From contig JAFYGB010000012.1 of assembly GCA_017543445.1 (NCBI GenBank), positions 1 through 62,877 of the forward strand: 62,877 bases of DNA, written 5' to 3'. The notes under the pieces are model-generated. The model was given only the letters and a program-made list of their open reading frames with translations, ran no database searches and was not told the origin of the DNA. Below, in pieces: positions 32,684-40,628 of the stretch. Origin of the DNA: Lachnospiraceae bacterium. GTDB lineage: Bacteria; Bacillota; Clostridia; Lachnospirales; Lachnospiraceae. Position numbers and translations under genes: made by a program. Within the stretch, counting starts at the first letter, position 1. Each line of letters begins with the position of its first letter.

Positions 32684-34669
32684 ATGAGGAAACGGATGTA
32701 TAAGGTCGGGGCGACAGCCCTGAGTATGACACTGCTGGTTGGCTCGCTCGCAGGCTGCGGAAAGAAGGACGCAGAGCCTTCGGTCGAAGAGACCACATTG
32801 GCCGCAGAAACGGCCGATGCTACAGGCGCAGAAGCGAAAGAGACAGAAAATGCCTCGACGGCTGCGCCTGTAACGACGGAGCCTACGACGGTTGTGCCTA
32901 CGACCGTGGAACCCACGACGGAGGAACCCACAACGGAGGAACCTACGACGGAAGAACCCACGACCGAGGAGGAATTGGTGCTTCCGGATCCGAACCGCGA
33001 TCCTTCGGAAGTATTTTCCGAACTCGAACAGGAGATCCTGGAATACCGCATCGGAAATAACTATTATCTGGCGGTGTCTACGATGGAGCGTCCGGAGGAT
33101 TATGGTTTCACACGCGACAAACTGACGGACTACACGATCTACAACTTCCGGGTCACAGATAAAGAGAATAAAACGAAGGCTGAGAAGAAACTGAAGGCGA
33201 AACTGGACGCGATCAACTACGACGGTCTGACGGATGCGCAGAAGCTGGCTTATGATAAGCTGCAGTACGATTTTGATATCGATGCGCGCATGCGGGAACA
33301 GGCCGAACTGGCGAGTCCCATTGCCCCCAATGACGAGACTCGGGGTGGTATCTTCGCGTTTATTGGTGCACTTTATGAGTTGCCGCTGAAAACGGAAGAA
33401 GATCTGATCGGCTATCAGAAGTTGTTGGAGGCGGTACCGAAGACCCTGCAGGATGCGCTCGATTTCATGCAGTATCAGTTGGATGAGTACGGATATAACC
33501 AGCTTCCCGAAAAGGTCAGGGCTGCGGCGGAAAATGCTGTCGCCATTGCGGATCCGGAGGACAATATCCTTCTGACCAGCTATGAAGAAAAAGTTCGCGC
33601 CATGGATCTTCCCGAAGAGACGAAGGAAGCCTACATTCGCCAAAACGAGGAGTATCTTTGCGGACCTCTGAAGGATGCCCTGATGAAGTTTTCACGGGAT
33701 ATTCAAAAGTTTAACTCCTCTTCCAATAAGACGAGGGGGTTGTGTTATTATGAAGGCGGAGCCGAATACTACGACGTAATGGTACGGAAACTTCTGGGCG
33801 TGGAGATGAAACCGCAGGAGATATTTGATTACATCGAAGCGCACTTGAAAGCAAACCTCACACTGAACCAGATGTATGCACAGATCAAGCCCGAGGAATA
33901 CGAGGCGTACGAGGCGTTTTATCAGGGGAAGTACGAGAGGCCTTACGACCCAACATCGGTTACGGATATCGCCGCGTATTACACCACGGCCATGGCGAAG
34001 GATTATCCGATGGAACTTCTGCCGGCCTACGAGATCTCGGAAATGCCGGAGATCTTACAGGGAGGCAGTTACAATGCGTATTATGTGCCGGCCAGATGGG
34101 GCGATACGTCGCCGCTGGTGATCCGGTATGATCCGTACATGTCCGGCTTCGAACTGTTGTTTGATTCAGTGTTGTGCCATGAAGGTTTAGGAGGTCACAT
34201 GTTGCAATGCGCTTGTGCTGATGAGAACGACAAAGTTTCAACGATGAATAACTATAAGGGATACACCGAAGGCTGGGCGGAATATGTCCAGTGTGAGTCG
34301 TCGAAGTATGCAGGGATGTCGAAGGAACTGGTAGCGTTCCGAAAACTAGATCTTACCTTCGGTCAGGATCTGGAGGCACTGGCAGACCTCGCGGTCAATG
34401 GCTTGGGCTGGTCGAAAGACGATCTGTATGAGTATTTGGACAAATATGGCGTCGCCAAATATGATGCTCAACAAGTGTATGATCGGGTGATCGCACGTCC
34501 GGGGTACAGTCTTCCGTATTCGTTCGGGGAGAAGAAAACACTCGACCTGATGGATGCATATAAAAGAGCGCACGCAGATGACTTGGATGTGAAGGAGATG
34601 CACCGCAAGTATATGAGCATTGGCACCACATCGTTTGACATCGTAGAGAAATATTTTCTCGGAGAATGA
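32684..34669 (+). CDS. DUF885 lipoprotein, copy 2
   Basis: A 661-aa paralogue of the upstream lipoprotein (LAGC lipobox; linker with TTEEP repeats; body sharing MERPEDYGFT, DKLQYDFDIDARM and EIFDYIEA). The zinc motif is HEGLGGHMLQ with the second ligand in EGWAEYVQCE. The start ATG at 32684 is preferred over 32654 since AGGAAAG precedes it and the MRKR opening equals that of copy 1. It is most likely the product of tandem duplication and is followed by a hairpin. Confidence 0.9.
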   Translation: MRKRMYKVGATALSMTLLVGSLAGCGKKDAEPSVEETTLAAETADATGAEAKETENASTAAPVTTEPTTVVPTTVEPTTEEPTTEEPTTEEPTTEEELVLPDPNRDPSEVFSELEQEILEYRIGNNYYLAVSTMERPEDYGFTRDKLTDYTIYNFRVTDKENKTKAEKKLKAKLDAINYDGLTDAQKLAYDKLQYDFDIDARMREQAELASPIAPNDETRGGIFAFIGALYELPLKTEEDLIGYQKLLEAVPKTLQDALDFMQYQLDEYGYNQLPEKVRAAAENAVAIADPEDNILLTSYEEKVRAMDLPEETKEAYIRQNEEYLCGPLKDALMKFSRDIQKFNSSSNKTRGLCYYEGGAEYYDVMVRKLLGVEMKPQEIFDYIEAHLKANLTLNQMYAQIKPEEYEAYEAFYQGKYERPYDPTSVTDIAAYYTTAMAKDYPMELLPAYEISEMPEILQGGSYNAYYVPARWGDTSPLVIRYDPYMSGFELLFDSVLCHEGLGGHMLQCACADENDKVSTMNNYKGYTEGWAEYVQCESSKYAGMSKELVAFRKLDLTFGQDLEALADLAVNGLGWSKDDLYEYLDKYGVAKYDAQQVYDRVIARPGYSLPYSFGEKKTLDLMDAYKRAHADDLDVKEMHRKYMSIGTTSFDIVEKYFLGE

Positions 34670-34693
34670 TCTTCGGATCGGGCTTCGTGTGGG

Positions 34694-34725
34694 GACGCCG
34701 GGCAGGGGCCTGCCCGGCGTCTTCT
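34694..34725 (+). terminator. GC-rich terminator
   Basis: GACGCCGGGCAGG (34694-34706) and CCTGCCCGGCGTC (34709-34721) form a perfect 13-bp palindrome with a 2-base centre, then TTCTATA. The T-run is weak. Confidence 0.65.
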
Positions 34726-34739
34726 ATACACGGTTTCGG

Positions 34740-34768
34740 TTGAAACGAGACCGCCTATCGGGTATAAT
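34740..34768 (+). promoter_or_regulatory. Promoter of the HAD/hydrolase pair
   Basis: TTGAAA (34740-34745), 17-base spacer, TATAAT (34763-34768). Confidence 0.78.
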
Positions 34769-34803
34769 AAAACGCAGGAAGGTAATACGAAAGGACAGCC
34801 CCC

Positions 34804-35658
34804 ATGGATCAGCAGAAGAAACCGAAAACACTATATGTCACCGATTTGGACGGAACATTGCTCCACAGTGATGAGATGATCTCGGAGTATTCCGCGCGCA
34901 GGCTCAACGAGCTGGCGCAGGACGGGATGCTCTTTTCCTATGCGACTGCGCGGTCCATCTACTCCGCGAAGAAAGTCACGGCAGGACTGAATGTGAGCAT
35001 TCCGCTCATTTTGTATAACGGCGTCTGCATCATGGATAACAGTACGCGAAATCTTCTGACACAGTGCGATTTCGGGGCGGATGCGCCGAAGATCCTCGAA
35101 AAACTGCTGGCAGCGGACATTTACCCCGTCGTATATTCGTTTATCGAGGGCAGAGAGCGGTTTTCTTACCATACGACGTTAAGTAATGCACCCGTGATGG
35201 ATTTCGGGGCTTCTCGGACGGATGAGCGCAAACGGCCGGTGGACAGCGTGGAAGCTTTGGCTGCCGGAAACATTTTCTACTTTACGTGTATTGACCGCAA
35301 GGAGAAGCTGCTGCCGCTCTATGAGTATTACAAGGACACCTACAGCTGCTACTATTCGACGGATATGTACTCGGGCGAGCAGTGGCTGGAGATCGTGCCG
35401 AAGGTCGCGTCGAAGGCGCGGGCCGCGCTGCAGCTGAAGGAGATGCTCGGCGCTGAACGGCTGGTTGTTTTCGGCGACCAGGTGAACGACATTCCGCTGT
35501 TTTCGGTGGCGGACGAAGCCTACGCCGTGGGCAATGCGGTGCCGGAACTGAAGGCACTCGCGACCGGCGTGATCGGCACGAACGACGAAGACGCCGTCGT
35601 GCATTGGCTGGAAGAAGAATGGGAGAGGGAGAAACAAAATGGGAAGAGTGAAGGTTGA
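34804..35658 (+). CDS. HAD-family (Cof-type) phosphatase, first
   Basis: A 284-aa Cof-type HAD hydrolase. DLDGTLLHSD (motif I, near 15-24), ATARS (motif II, near 58), a mobile cap, then VASKARAAL with Lys near 200 and FGDQVNDIPLFSVA (motif IV). It should dephosphorylate sugar phosphates or flavin nucleotides; the substrate is unknown. It overlaps the following alpha/beta-hydrolase gene by 20 bases. Confidence 0.9.
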   Translation: MDQQKKPKTLYVTDLDGTLLHSDEMISEYSARRLNELAQDGMLFSYATARSIYSAKKVTAGLNVSIPLILYNGVCIMDNSTRNLLTQCDFGADAPKILEKLLAADIYPVVYSFIEGRERFSYHTTLSNAPVMDFGASRTDERKRPVDSVEALAAGNIFYFTCIDRKEKLLPLYEYYKDTYSCYYSTDMYSGEQWLEIVPKVASKARAALQLKEMLGAERLVVFGDQVNDIPLFSVADEAYAVGNAVPELKALATGVIGTNDEDAVVHWLEEEWEREKQNGKSEG

Positions 35659-36472
35659 AGAAGGTATTGAACTGTTTTATGAGGAGTTCGGAAGCGGGGA
35701 CCGGGTGATCCTGTCCGCACAGGTGGGCTTCTACCCGAAGGGTGTGCAGCAGGAACTGGCGAAGATGGGGTACCATGTGTACTGCATCACGCTGCGCGGT
35801 TTCTATCCTTCGAGTTATGTTACGACGGACTACGGCGAGACCTGGTACGATGTGTTCGCGGATGATGTGGTCCGTGTCGCCGACGCGCTGGGCATCGATA
35901 AATTTGTATATACGGGAGCGTCGCATGGTTCCGGCGTGGGCTGGCACTTGTTGCTACGTCACCCCGAGCGCGTGCAGGCGTTCGTGGCCATGGTGCCCGG
36001 ACCGCACAGCCTGGCGGCAGGAGCCATGAGTTATCGGCAAATGCTGATGCAGGGCATCATCACGTCGCCGCCGCCCATGGATCCGCCCATCACGACGGAT
36101 GAGGCGCGAAAGGTACGCCGCGGGATCCGCGAGGAACACATTTCCCACAATCGCGAACCGCACCCGCTGGAGAAGGCGATCGAGTATGGTCGGCCGCTTA
36201 TGAAGTATAAAAACGAGGAGAACCTCTGCGCGGCGCTGAAGACGATCCAGACGCCGACGCTGATCTTGGGCGGCGTGGATGACCCGATCAGCACGCCCGA
36301 ACTGATGGTGCGCACCGCGCACTGCCTGCCGCATTGTAAGCTGGTAATGTACTCGGAGTGCGGGCACAACATCGACACCGACCTGGTGGAGGAGCTTGCC
36401 GAGGAGGCGGACCGCTTCCTGAAGCGCGCGTTGAGTGACGGGACCTGGTACGAGAAGGTCGTGGAGGGGTGA
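35639..36472 (+). CDS. Alpha/beta hydrolase
   Basis: A 277-aa alpha/beta-hydrolase without signal peptide. TGASHGSGVG contains the nucleophile in GASHG; the Asp is likely in GVDDPIST and the His in ECGHNID near the end. The reaction is not known. The start overlaps the HAD gene; the ATG at 35639 is preceded by GGGAGAGGGAG within that gene. A TCAACC/GGTTGA inverted repeat lies downstream at 36493-36507. Confidence 0.85.
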   Translation: MGRVKVEEGIELFYEEFGSGDRVILSAQVGFYPKGVQQELAKMGYHVYCITLRGFYPSSYVTTDYGETWYDVFADDVVRVADALGIDKFVYTGASHGSGVGWHLLLRHPERVQAFVAMVPGPHSLAAGAMSYRQMLMQGIITSPPPMDPPITTDEARKVRRGIREEHISHNREPHPLEKAIEYGRPLMKYKNEENLCAALKTIQTPTLILGGVDDPISTPELMVRTAHCLPHCKLVMYSECGHNIDTDLVEELAEEADRFLKRALSDGTWYEKVVEG

Positions 36473-36628
36473 TCGCCGTCTGTTCGGTACAGTCAACCGG
36501 TGGTTGAGTTTAGAAAAAACAAGCGTCTTCAACCGACAGTTCGTGTACACGCACGACTATTTGTGACAGAATACAGGCGAAAGGCGATCGAAGGATCGAC
36601 CTTATCGGTATTTTGGAGGTAACATAAG

Positions 36629-36874
36629 ATGAGTGAAATGAATTGGATGGCATTGACCGCGAAAGCTACGTTTGCTGAGAATATCGGGGACTTTCTGCCC
36701 CTGCTGATCCCGCTAATTTTGGTGCAGTTCGGCTTGATGGTGTATGCCCTAGTGCATATCCTAAAGCACGATAAGTATAAGATGGGAAACCGCGTGCTCT
36801 GGATCGTGGTGAGCTGCCTGCTGTCGATCATCGGCCCGATCCTGTACATCGTTCTGGGAAAAGAGGAGGATTGA
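36629..36874 (+). CDS. PLDc_N-domain small membrane protein
   Basis: An 81-aa protein with two membrane segments (about 23-45 and 56-75) and the PLDc_N motif ALVHILKHDKYKMGNRVLW. Such proteins commonly sit beside ABC transporters. TTTTGGAGG precedes the ATG. The ABC ATPase gene begins 1 base after its stop, so they are co-transcribed. Confidence 0.82.
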   Translation: MSEMNWMALTAKATFAENIGDFLPLLIPLILVQFGLMVYALVHILKHDKYKMGNRVLWIVVSCLLSIIGPILYIVLGKEED

Positions 36875-36875
36875 C

Positions 36876-37772
36876 GTGCTTTCGATCGAAGGGCTTTATA
36901 AGCGTTTTGGAGATAAAGAAGTCATCAAGGGTCTGAACCTGCACGTTCCGAAGAAGAGCATCTACGGCTTCGTCGGGACGAACGGCGCGGGTAAGACTAC
37001 GACGATGAAGATGGTTTTAGGACTGCTGCAGGCCGACGCGGGCACCATCCTCGTGGACGGGGAGCGGGTGACCTACGGGAACACCACGACGAACCGCGGG
37101 ATCGGCTACCTGCCGGACGTGCCGGAGTTCTATCCGTTCATGACGACGCGGGAGTACCTCGGACTTTGCGGCAAGATCTGCGGACTGTCGGAGCATGAGG
37201 CGCAGAACCGCGCGGATGAATTGCTGACGCGTGTGGGACTGGCGCAGGAGCGGCACCGCATCAAGGGCTTCTCACGAGGTATGAAGCAGCGACTCGGCAT
37301 TGCCCAGGCACTGATCAACCGCCCGAAGCTGCTGATCTGCGACGAGCCGACGTCGGCGCTGGACCCGGTGGGCCGTAAGGAGATCCTGGACATCATCAAG
37401 GATGTCCGCGAGGAGACGACGGTCCTGTTTTCCACGCACATTTTGTCGGATGTGGAGCGCATCTGCACGGACGTTGCCTTCCTGAAGGACGGCGTGATCG
37501 CCCTGCAGGGCACGATCGACGACGTGCGCGGCATCAATCAGAGTGCCGAGTTTATGGTGGAGACCGTGAGCACGGAGGATGTGGCGGGGCTCTGCTCGCA
37601 TTTTCCGAATGCGAAGCCGACCGGCTCACAGACCGTTTCCTTTGCGGGCAATGATGAGGCGATGCTGGCGGTCATGGCGTACCTGTCCGAGCAGAACATC
37701 CCGGTACTGAAGGTGGAGCGCGCCGAGACGTCGCTGGAGGATCTGTTTATGGAGGTGACGAAGCATGAATAA
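36876..37772 (+). CDS. ABC transporter ATP-binding protein
   Basis: A 298-aa ABC ATPase starting at GTG 36876 after GAGGAGG. Walker A is GTNGAGKTT (about 37-45), the signature is GFSRGMKQRL near 130, and Walker [14 protein letters not shown] near 155. The C-terminal 75 aa are the extension of ABC-2 exporter ATPases. It pairs with the downstream permease, whose ATG overlaps this gene by 8 bases. The exported substrate is unknown. Confidence 0.92.
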   Translation: MLSIEGLYKRFGDKEVIKGLNLHVPKKSIYGFVGTNGAGKTTTMKMVLGLLQADAGTILVDGERVTYGNTTTNRGIGYLPDVPEFYPFMTTREYLGLCGKICGLSEHEAQNRADELLTRVGLAQERHRIKGFSRGMKQRLGIAQALINRPKLLICDEPTSALDPVGRKEILDIIKDVREETTVLFSTHILSDVERICTDVAFLKDGVIALQGTIDDVRGINQSAEFMVETVSTEDVAGLCSHFPNAKPTGSQTVSFAGNDEAMLAVMAYLSEQNIPVLKVERAETSLEDLFMEVTKHE

Positions 37773-38568
37773 TGTATTGTTTACCTGGATCCGAAAGGAA
37801 TTTACCGGCGTATGGCGCGGCGGGCGGCTGACCATTTTCCTGATCGTGTGCGCCGGATGCGGCGTGTTGAACCCCGCTATGGCAAAACTGACGCCGCTTC
37901 TGCTTGAGGTCATGAAGGATCAGATGGCAGAGATGGGGCTCGTTCTGGATGCGCCCAATGTCACAGCGTGGACATCCTGGGAGCAGTATTGCAAAAACAT
38001 CTGGATGCCGCTGCTGATCTTCGTGCTGATGTTCGGAAATATCTTCACGAAAGAGTACGGCGCGCATACATTGACCCCGATGGTCACGAAAGGCTTAGGA
38101 AAACGCACCGTCCTCTGGGGCAAGGCGATCCTGCTTCTGTTGGTTTGGAACGTCGGTTACGGTCTGTACTTCGTTGTGACCTACGGATATACCGAGTTTT
38201 ACTGGCCCATGGGGCTGAGCCGGCGCGTTTGCGACATGACGCTGATGTTCTACGCATACAGTTTGTACATCATAGCCCTGGTTGTTTTCTTCTCCGTTTT
38301 GTGGAAGGAGTTTTCGGGTGTGCTGGCTTCGATGGCGGCGATCGTGTTGGGAGAGACGTTCTTCAGCATGATCCCGAAGGTTTCCAAATACATTCCCGCA
38401 GCGATTGCCTCACCGGCGATCCTGATGGAGAAGACCGGGGGTGAAAAAGAGGCCTGGAAGTATGCGGGCCTGTCGGATTTCGCCGGACCGATATTCGTAA
38501 CGCTGGGCATCACGGCGGCGCTGTTCGTGGCTGCGACCCTGCTCATGAAACACAAATCCGTCGATTAA
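37765..38568 (+). CDS. ABC-2 type permease
   Basis: A 267-aa integral membrane protein with about six segments. It shows the ABC-2 layout, including an amphipathic N-terminus (FTWIRKEFTGVWRGGRL) and FGNIFTKEYGAHT in the first loop. It forms an exporter with the ATPase upstream. No other permease gene is nearby, so it probably works as a homodimer. The gap to the next gene (82 bases) holds no clear terminator. Confidence 0.85.
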   Translation: MNNVLFTWIRKEFTGVWRGGRLTIFLIVCAGCGVLNPAMAKLTPLLLEVMKDQMAEMGLVLDAPNVTAWTSWEQYCKNIWMPLLIFVLMFGNIFTKEYGAHTLTPMVTKGLGKRTVLWGKAILLLLVWNVGYGLYFVVTYGYTEFYWPMGLSRRVCDMTLMFYAYSLYIIALVVFFSVLWKEFSGVLASMAAIVLGETFFSMIPKVSKYIPAAIASPAILMEKTGGEKEAWKYAGLSDFAGPIFVTLGITAALFVAATLLMKHKSVD

Positions 38569-38649
38569 GCGGGCAATGTCACTTGCCTTGTCGAATTTTG
38601 AAAAATATACAGGTGGCGAGAGGCTGCCTTGATGAAAGGGAGGTTTACC

Positions 38650-39783
38650 TTGAAAGTTATAAATCTCGATAAGATCACAGAATATCTGGAAGGACTGGTC
38701 CGGGCCGGCGTTCCGTCGGTCGACTGCATCGTGATGCAGGATCACAAGCAGATCTACCGCCACACGGCGGGCACGGCTGACGCCGCGCGCACGCAACCAG
38801 TGTCGCAGGACCAGCTCTACCTGATGTTTTCCATGACGAAGGTGCAGACCATGACGGCCTTGATGACCCTCGTGGAGCAGGGGAAGGTATCCCTTACCGA
38901 CCCCGTCGGCAAATACCTGCCGGCGTATAATGACCTCATGGTGGAGACGCCCGAGGGCGCCGTTCCCGCGAAGACGCCGCTGCTTCTGTGGCACTTAGTG
39001 TCCATGCAGTCGGGCCTCGATTATGATCTGGGCCGGCCTGGCATTGTCCGCGTTTTGAAGGAGCGCGGCGCGCAGGCGACCACCCGCGAGATCGTGGATG
39101 CATTTACCGAGTCACCCTTAAAATTCGAACCGGGCTCGCACTTCCTGTACAGCCTGAGCCACGACGTCGTGGCGGCCGTGATCGAGGTGGTCACCGGCAT
39201 GACCTTCGGCGAATACCTGAAGCAGACCATCTGGGAGCCCGCCGGCATGAAGAATACCTTCTTCGCGAAGCCGGACAATGCGGGCCTGCCGCGCCTGGCG
39301 CAGCAGTGGATCTGCAACGAGCGCGGCGAGATCGTCACCATGGAGCAGACATGCAACTACCAGCTTTCGGATGCTTATGAGAGTGGCGGCGCAGGCCTCA
39401 TCAGTTGCGCAGCGGACTATGCGCTTCTGGGCGACATGCTCGCCTGCGGCGGCACCGCGGCGAATGGAAGCGTGATTCTGCGCCCCGAGAGCGTTGAATT
39501 GATAAAGAAGAACTTGCTGGGTGAAACATCCCGCCGCGACATCGCGATGACGATGGGCCGCGTCGGTTACGGCTACGGCGTCGGCATGCAGGTACTCATG
39601 GAGCCCGAGAAGATCGGCTCGACCTCACCCGCCGGTGTGTTCGGCTGGGACGGCGCCGCCGGCAGCTGCGTGACCATGGACACCGCATTGAAGACCGCAC
39701 TGATCTACATTGAGCACGTCCGCAACCACGGCACAAGCTACGGCGAGATCCACCCGACCCTCCGCGACCTCGTATTCGGATAA
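38650..39783 (+). CDS. Beta-lactamase-fold serine hydrolase
   Basis: A 377-aa class C beta-lactamase/DD-peptidase-like hydrolase. The SxxK motif is SMTK near 60, the YxN-like motif reads YSLSH near 165, and the last motif region is GWDGAAGS near 340. Many relatives are esterases, so the substrate is not known. No signal peptide is visible, which suggests cytoplasmic action. The start is set at TTG 38650 because GGGAGG (38638-38643) is 6 bases away; ATG 38632 (GAGAGG upstream) is the alternative and adds 6 residues. Confidence 0.88.
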   Translation: MKVINLDKITEYLEGLVRAGVPSVDCIVMQDHKQIYRHTAGTADAARTQPVSQDQLYLMFSMTKVQTMTALMTLVEQGKVSLTDPVGKYLPAYNDLMVETPEGAVPAKTPLLLWHLVSMQSGLDYDLGRPGIVRVLKERGAQATTREIVDAFTESPLKFEPGSHFLYSLSHDVVAAVIEVVTGMTFGEYLKQTIWEPAGMKNTFFAKPDNAGLPRLAQQWICNERGEIVTMEQTCNYQLSDAYESGGAGLISCAADYALLGDMLACGGTAANGSVILRPESVELIKKNLLGETSRRDIAMTMGRVGYGYGVGMQVLMEPEKIGSTSPAGVFGWDGAAGSCVTMDTALKTALIYIEHVRNHGTSYGEIHPTLRDLVFG

Positions 39784-39788
39784 GGGGG

Positions 39789-39823
39789 AATGTGTCAATG
39801 GGGACGGTTCCATTTGACACATT
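39789..39823. repeat. GTGTCAA-type inverted repeat, copy 1
   Basis: AATGTGTCAATGG (39789-39801) pairs with CCATTTGACACATT (39810-39823), with one bulge. The GGAACGG-type centre and GTGTCAA/TTGACAC arms recur at 40487-40547. Confidence 0.75.
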
Positions 39824-39848
39824 GGTAGTGCGGGGCGAGCTTTTAGAG

Positions 39849-39932
39849 GTATCACAACAAAAAGGTCCTGTCAAGGCCAGGCCGCCTGCGGCGGTGCTTC
39901 GCAGCCTTGACGGGGCCTTTTTGTTGTGATAC
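39849..39932. ncRNA. Long 29-bp hairpin, probable structured RNA or double terminator
   Basis: GTATCACAACAAAAAGG... (39849-39877) pairs with 39904-39932 over 29 positions, the only mismatches being two that become G-U pairs in RNA. The 26-base loop holds a second stem (CCGCC/GGCGG). Its inner part (AAAAAGGTCC, GGGGCCTTTTT) looks like a bidirectional terminator, but the stem continues far beyond one. Expression is not shown. Confidence 0.6.
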
Positions 39933-39946
39933 GTGGTGATCAACGT

Positions 39947-39977
39947 CGATGTAAGCCGGCTTGCGCCGCTTACATCG
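39947..39977. repeat. 10-bp inverted repeat
   Basis: CGATGTAAGC (39947-39956) and GCTTACATCG (39968-39977), 11-base centre. It lies 14 bases past the long hairpin. Confidence 0.7.
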
Positions 39978-40004
39978 GCCAAAGGATAAGAAAACAAGGG
40001 GGTT

Positions 40005-40416
40005 GTACCTAAGGGGAGGGGGAGAGCCCCGTTTAGGTACGAGTAGTGCCTCCGGAGCATTCGTCGGAACCAAGCTTTTGTACCCTGATAGTGGGATTTG
40101 ACGCGATTAGGGTACAGTTTGGATGCGGGCGCGACCTTCGAAAAAAGCAATTTGTACCCTAGCGGAAGGTTTTGGCATCGTTTAGGGTACGATTTGAAAG
40201 CAGGTGCAGCTTATGAAGACAAGCTTTCCGTACCCTAACGGAGGGTTCTGACCTCGCTTAGGGTACAAATTGAATTCAAGCGCCTTCTCCGGGAACGAGA
40301 ATTCGTACCCTAATGGAGTAGTTTGATCTTGTTTAGGGTACTAATTGAATTCAAGCACCTCCTGTGGGGACAAACTTCTGTACCCTAGAAGAGGCTCTCG
40401 CACCGCTTTGGGGTAC
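40005..40416. repeat. About 75-bp tandem array of inverted-repeat units (family B)
   Basis: Six units begin at 40005, 40080, 40154, 40230, 40305 and 40380 (spacing 74-76). Each carries GTACCCTA, about 22 bases, then TAGGGTAC (GTACCT/AGGTAC in the first), followed by a 38-40-base linker with AATTGAATTCAAGC in the third and fourth. Arms are conserved, spacers diverge. It fills most of the 845-base gap between 39783 and 40629, which has no credible gene; the ORF extension from 40434 lacks a ribosome site. Confidence 0.92.
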
Positions 40417-40486
40417 ATCTTAGACCACGGAGCGTGATACCCCTCCCCCGGAGGAGCATACAACACTGGGGATTTGCACAAATAGT

Positions 40487-40547
40487 GAATGTGTCAAAAG
40501 GAACCGTTCTTGTTGCAGGTCATAGACCTGCAACGGTTGACACATTC
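40487..40547 (+). promoter_or_regulatory. Nested hairpin overlapping the -35 of the surface-protein gene
   Basis: GAATGTGTCAA (40487-40497) pairs with TTGACACATTC (40537-40547); inside, GTTGCAGGTC (40512-40521) pairs with GACCTGCAAC (40525-40534). The right outer arm contains the -35 TTGACA, so protein binding or structure here could control the promoter. Confidence 0.65.
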
Positions 40548-40565
40548 TACTTTCTGTGGCATAAT
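40537..40565 (+). promoter_or_regulatory. Promoter of the zinc-ribbon surface protein gene
   Basis: TTGACA (40537-40542), 17-base spacer, CATAAT (40560-40565) preceded by TGG (extended -10). Confidence 0.75.
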
Positions 40566-40628
40566 AAAAGAAAGCGTTTTTTGAGTGTAACTATTGAAAA
40601 TCAAATATCAGAGAGGAAGGTGACTGAT

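Noticed and set aside
40434-40628. N-terminal extension of the surface protein to 40434
   Set aside because: It would cover the promoter and nested hairpin, and the signal peptide begins at 40629 with a proper ribosome site.
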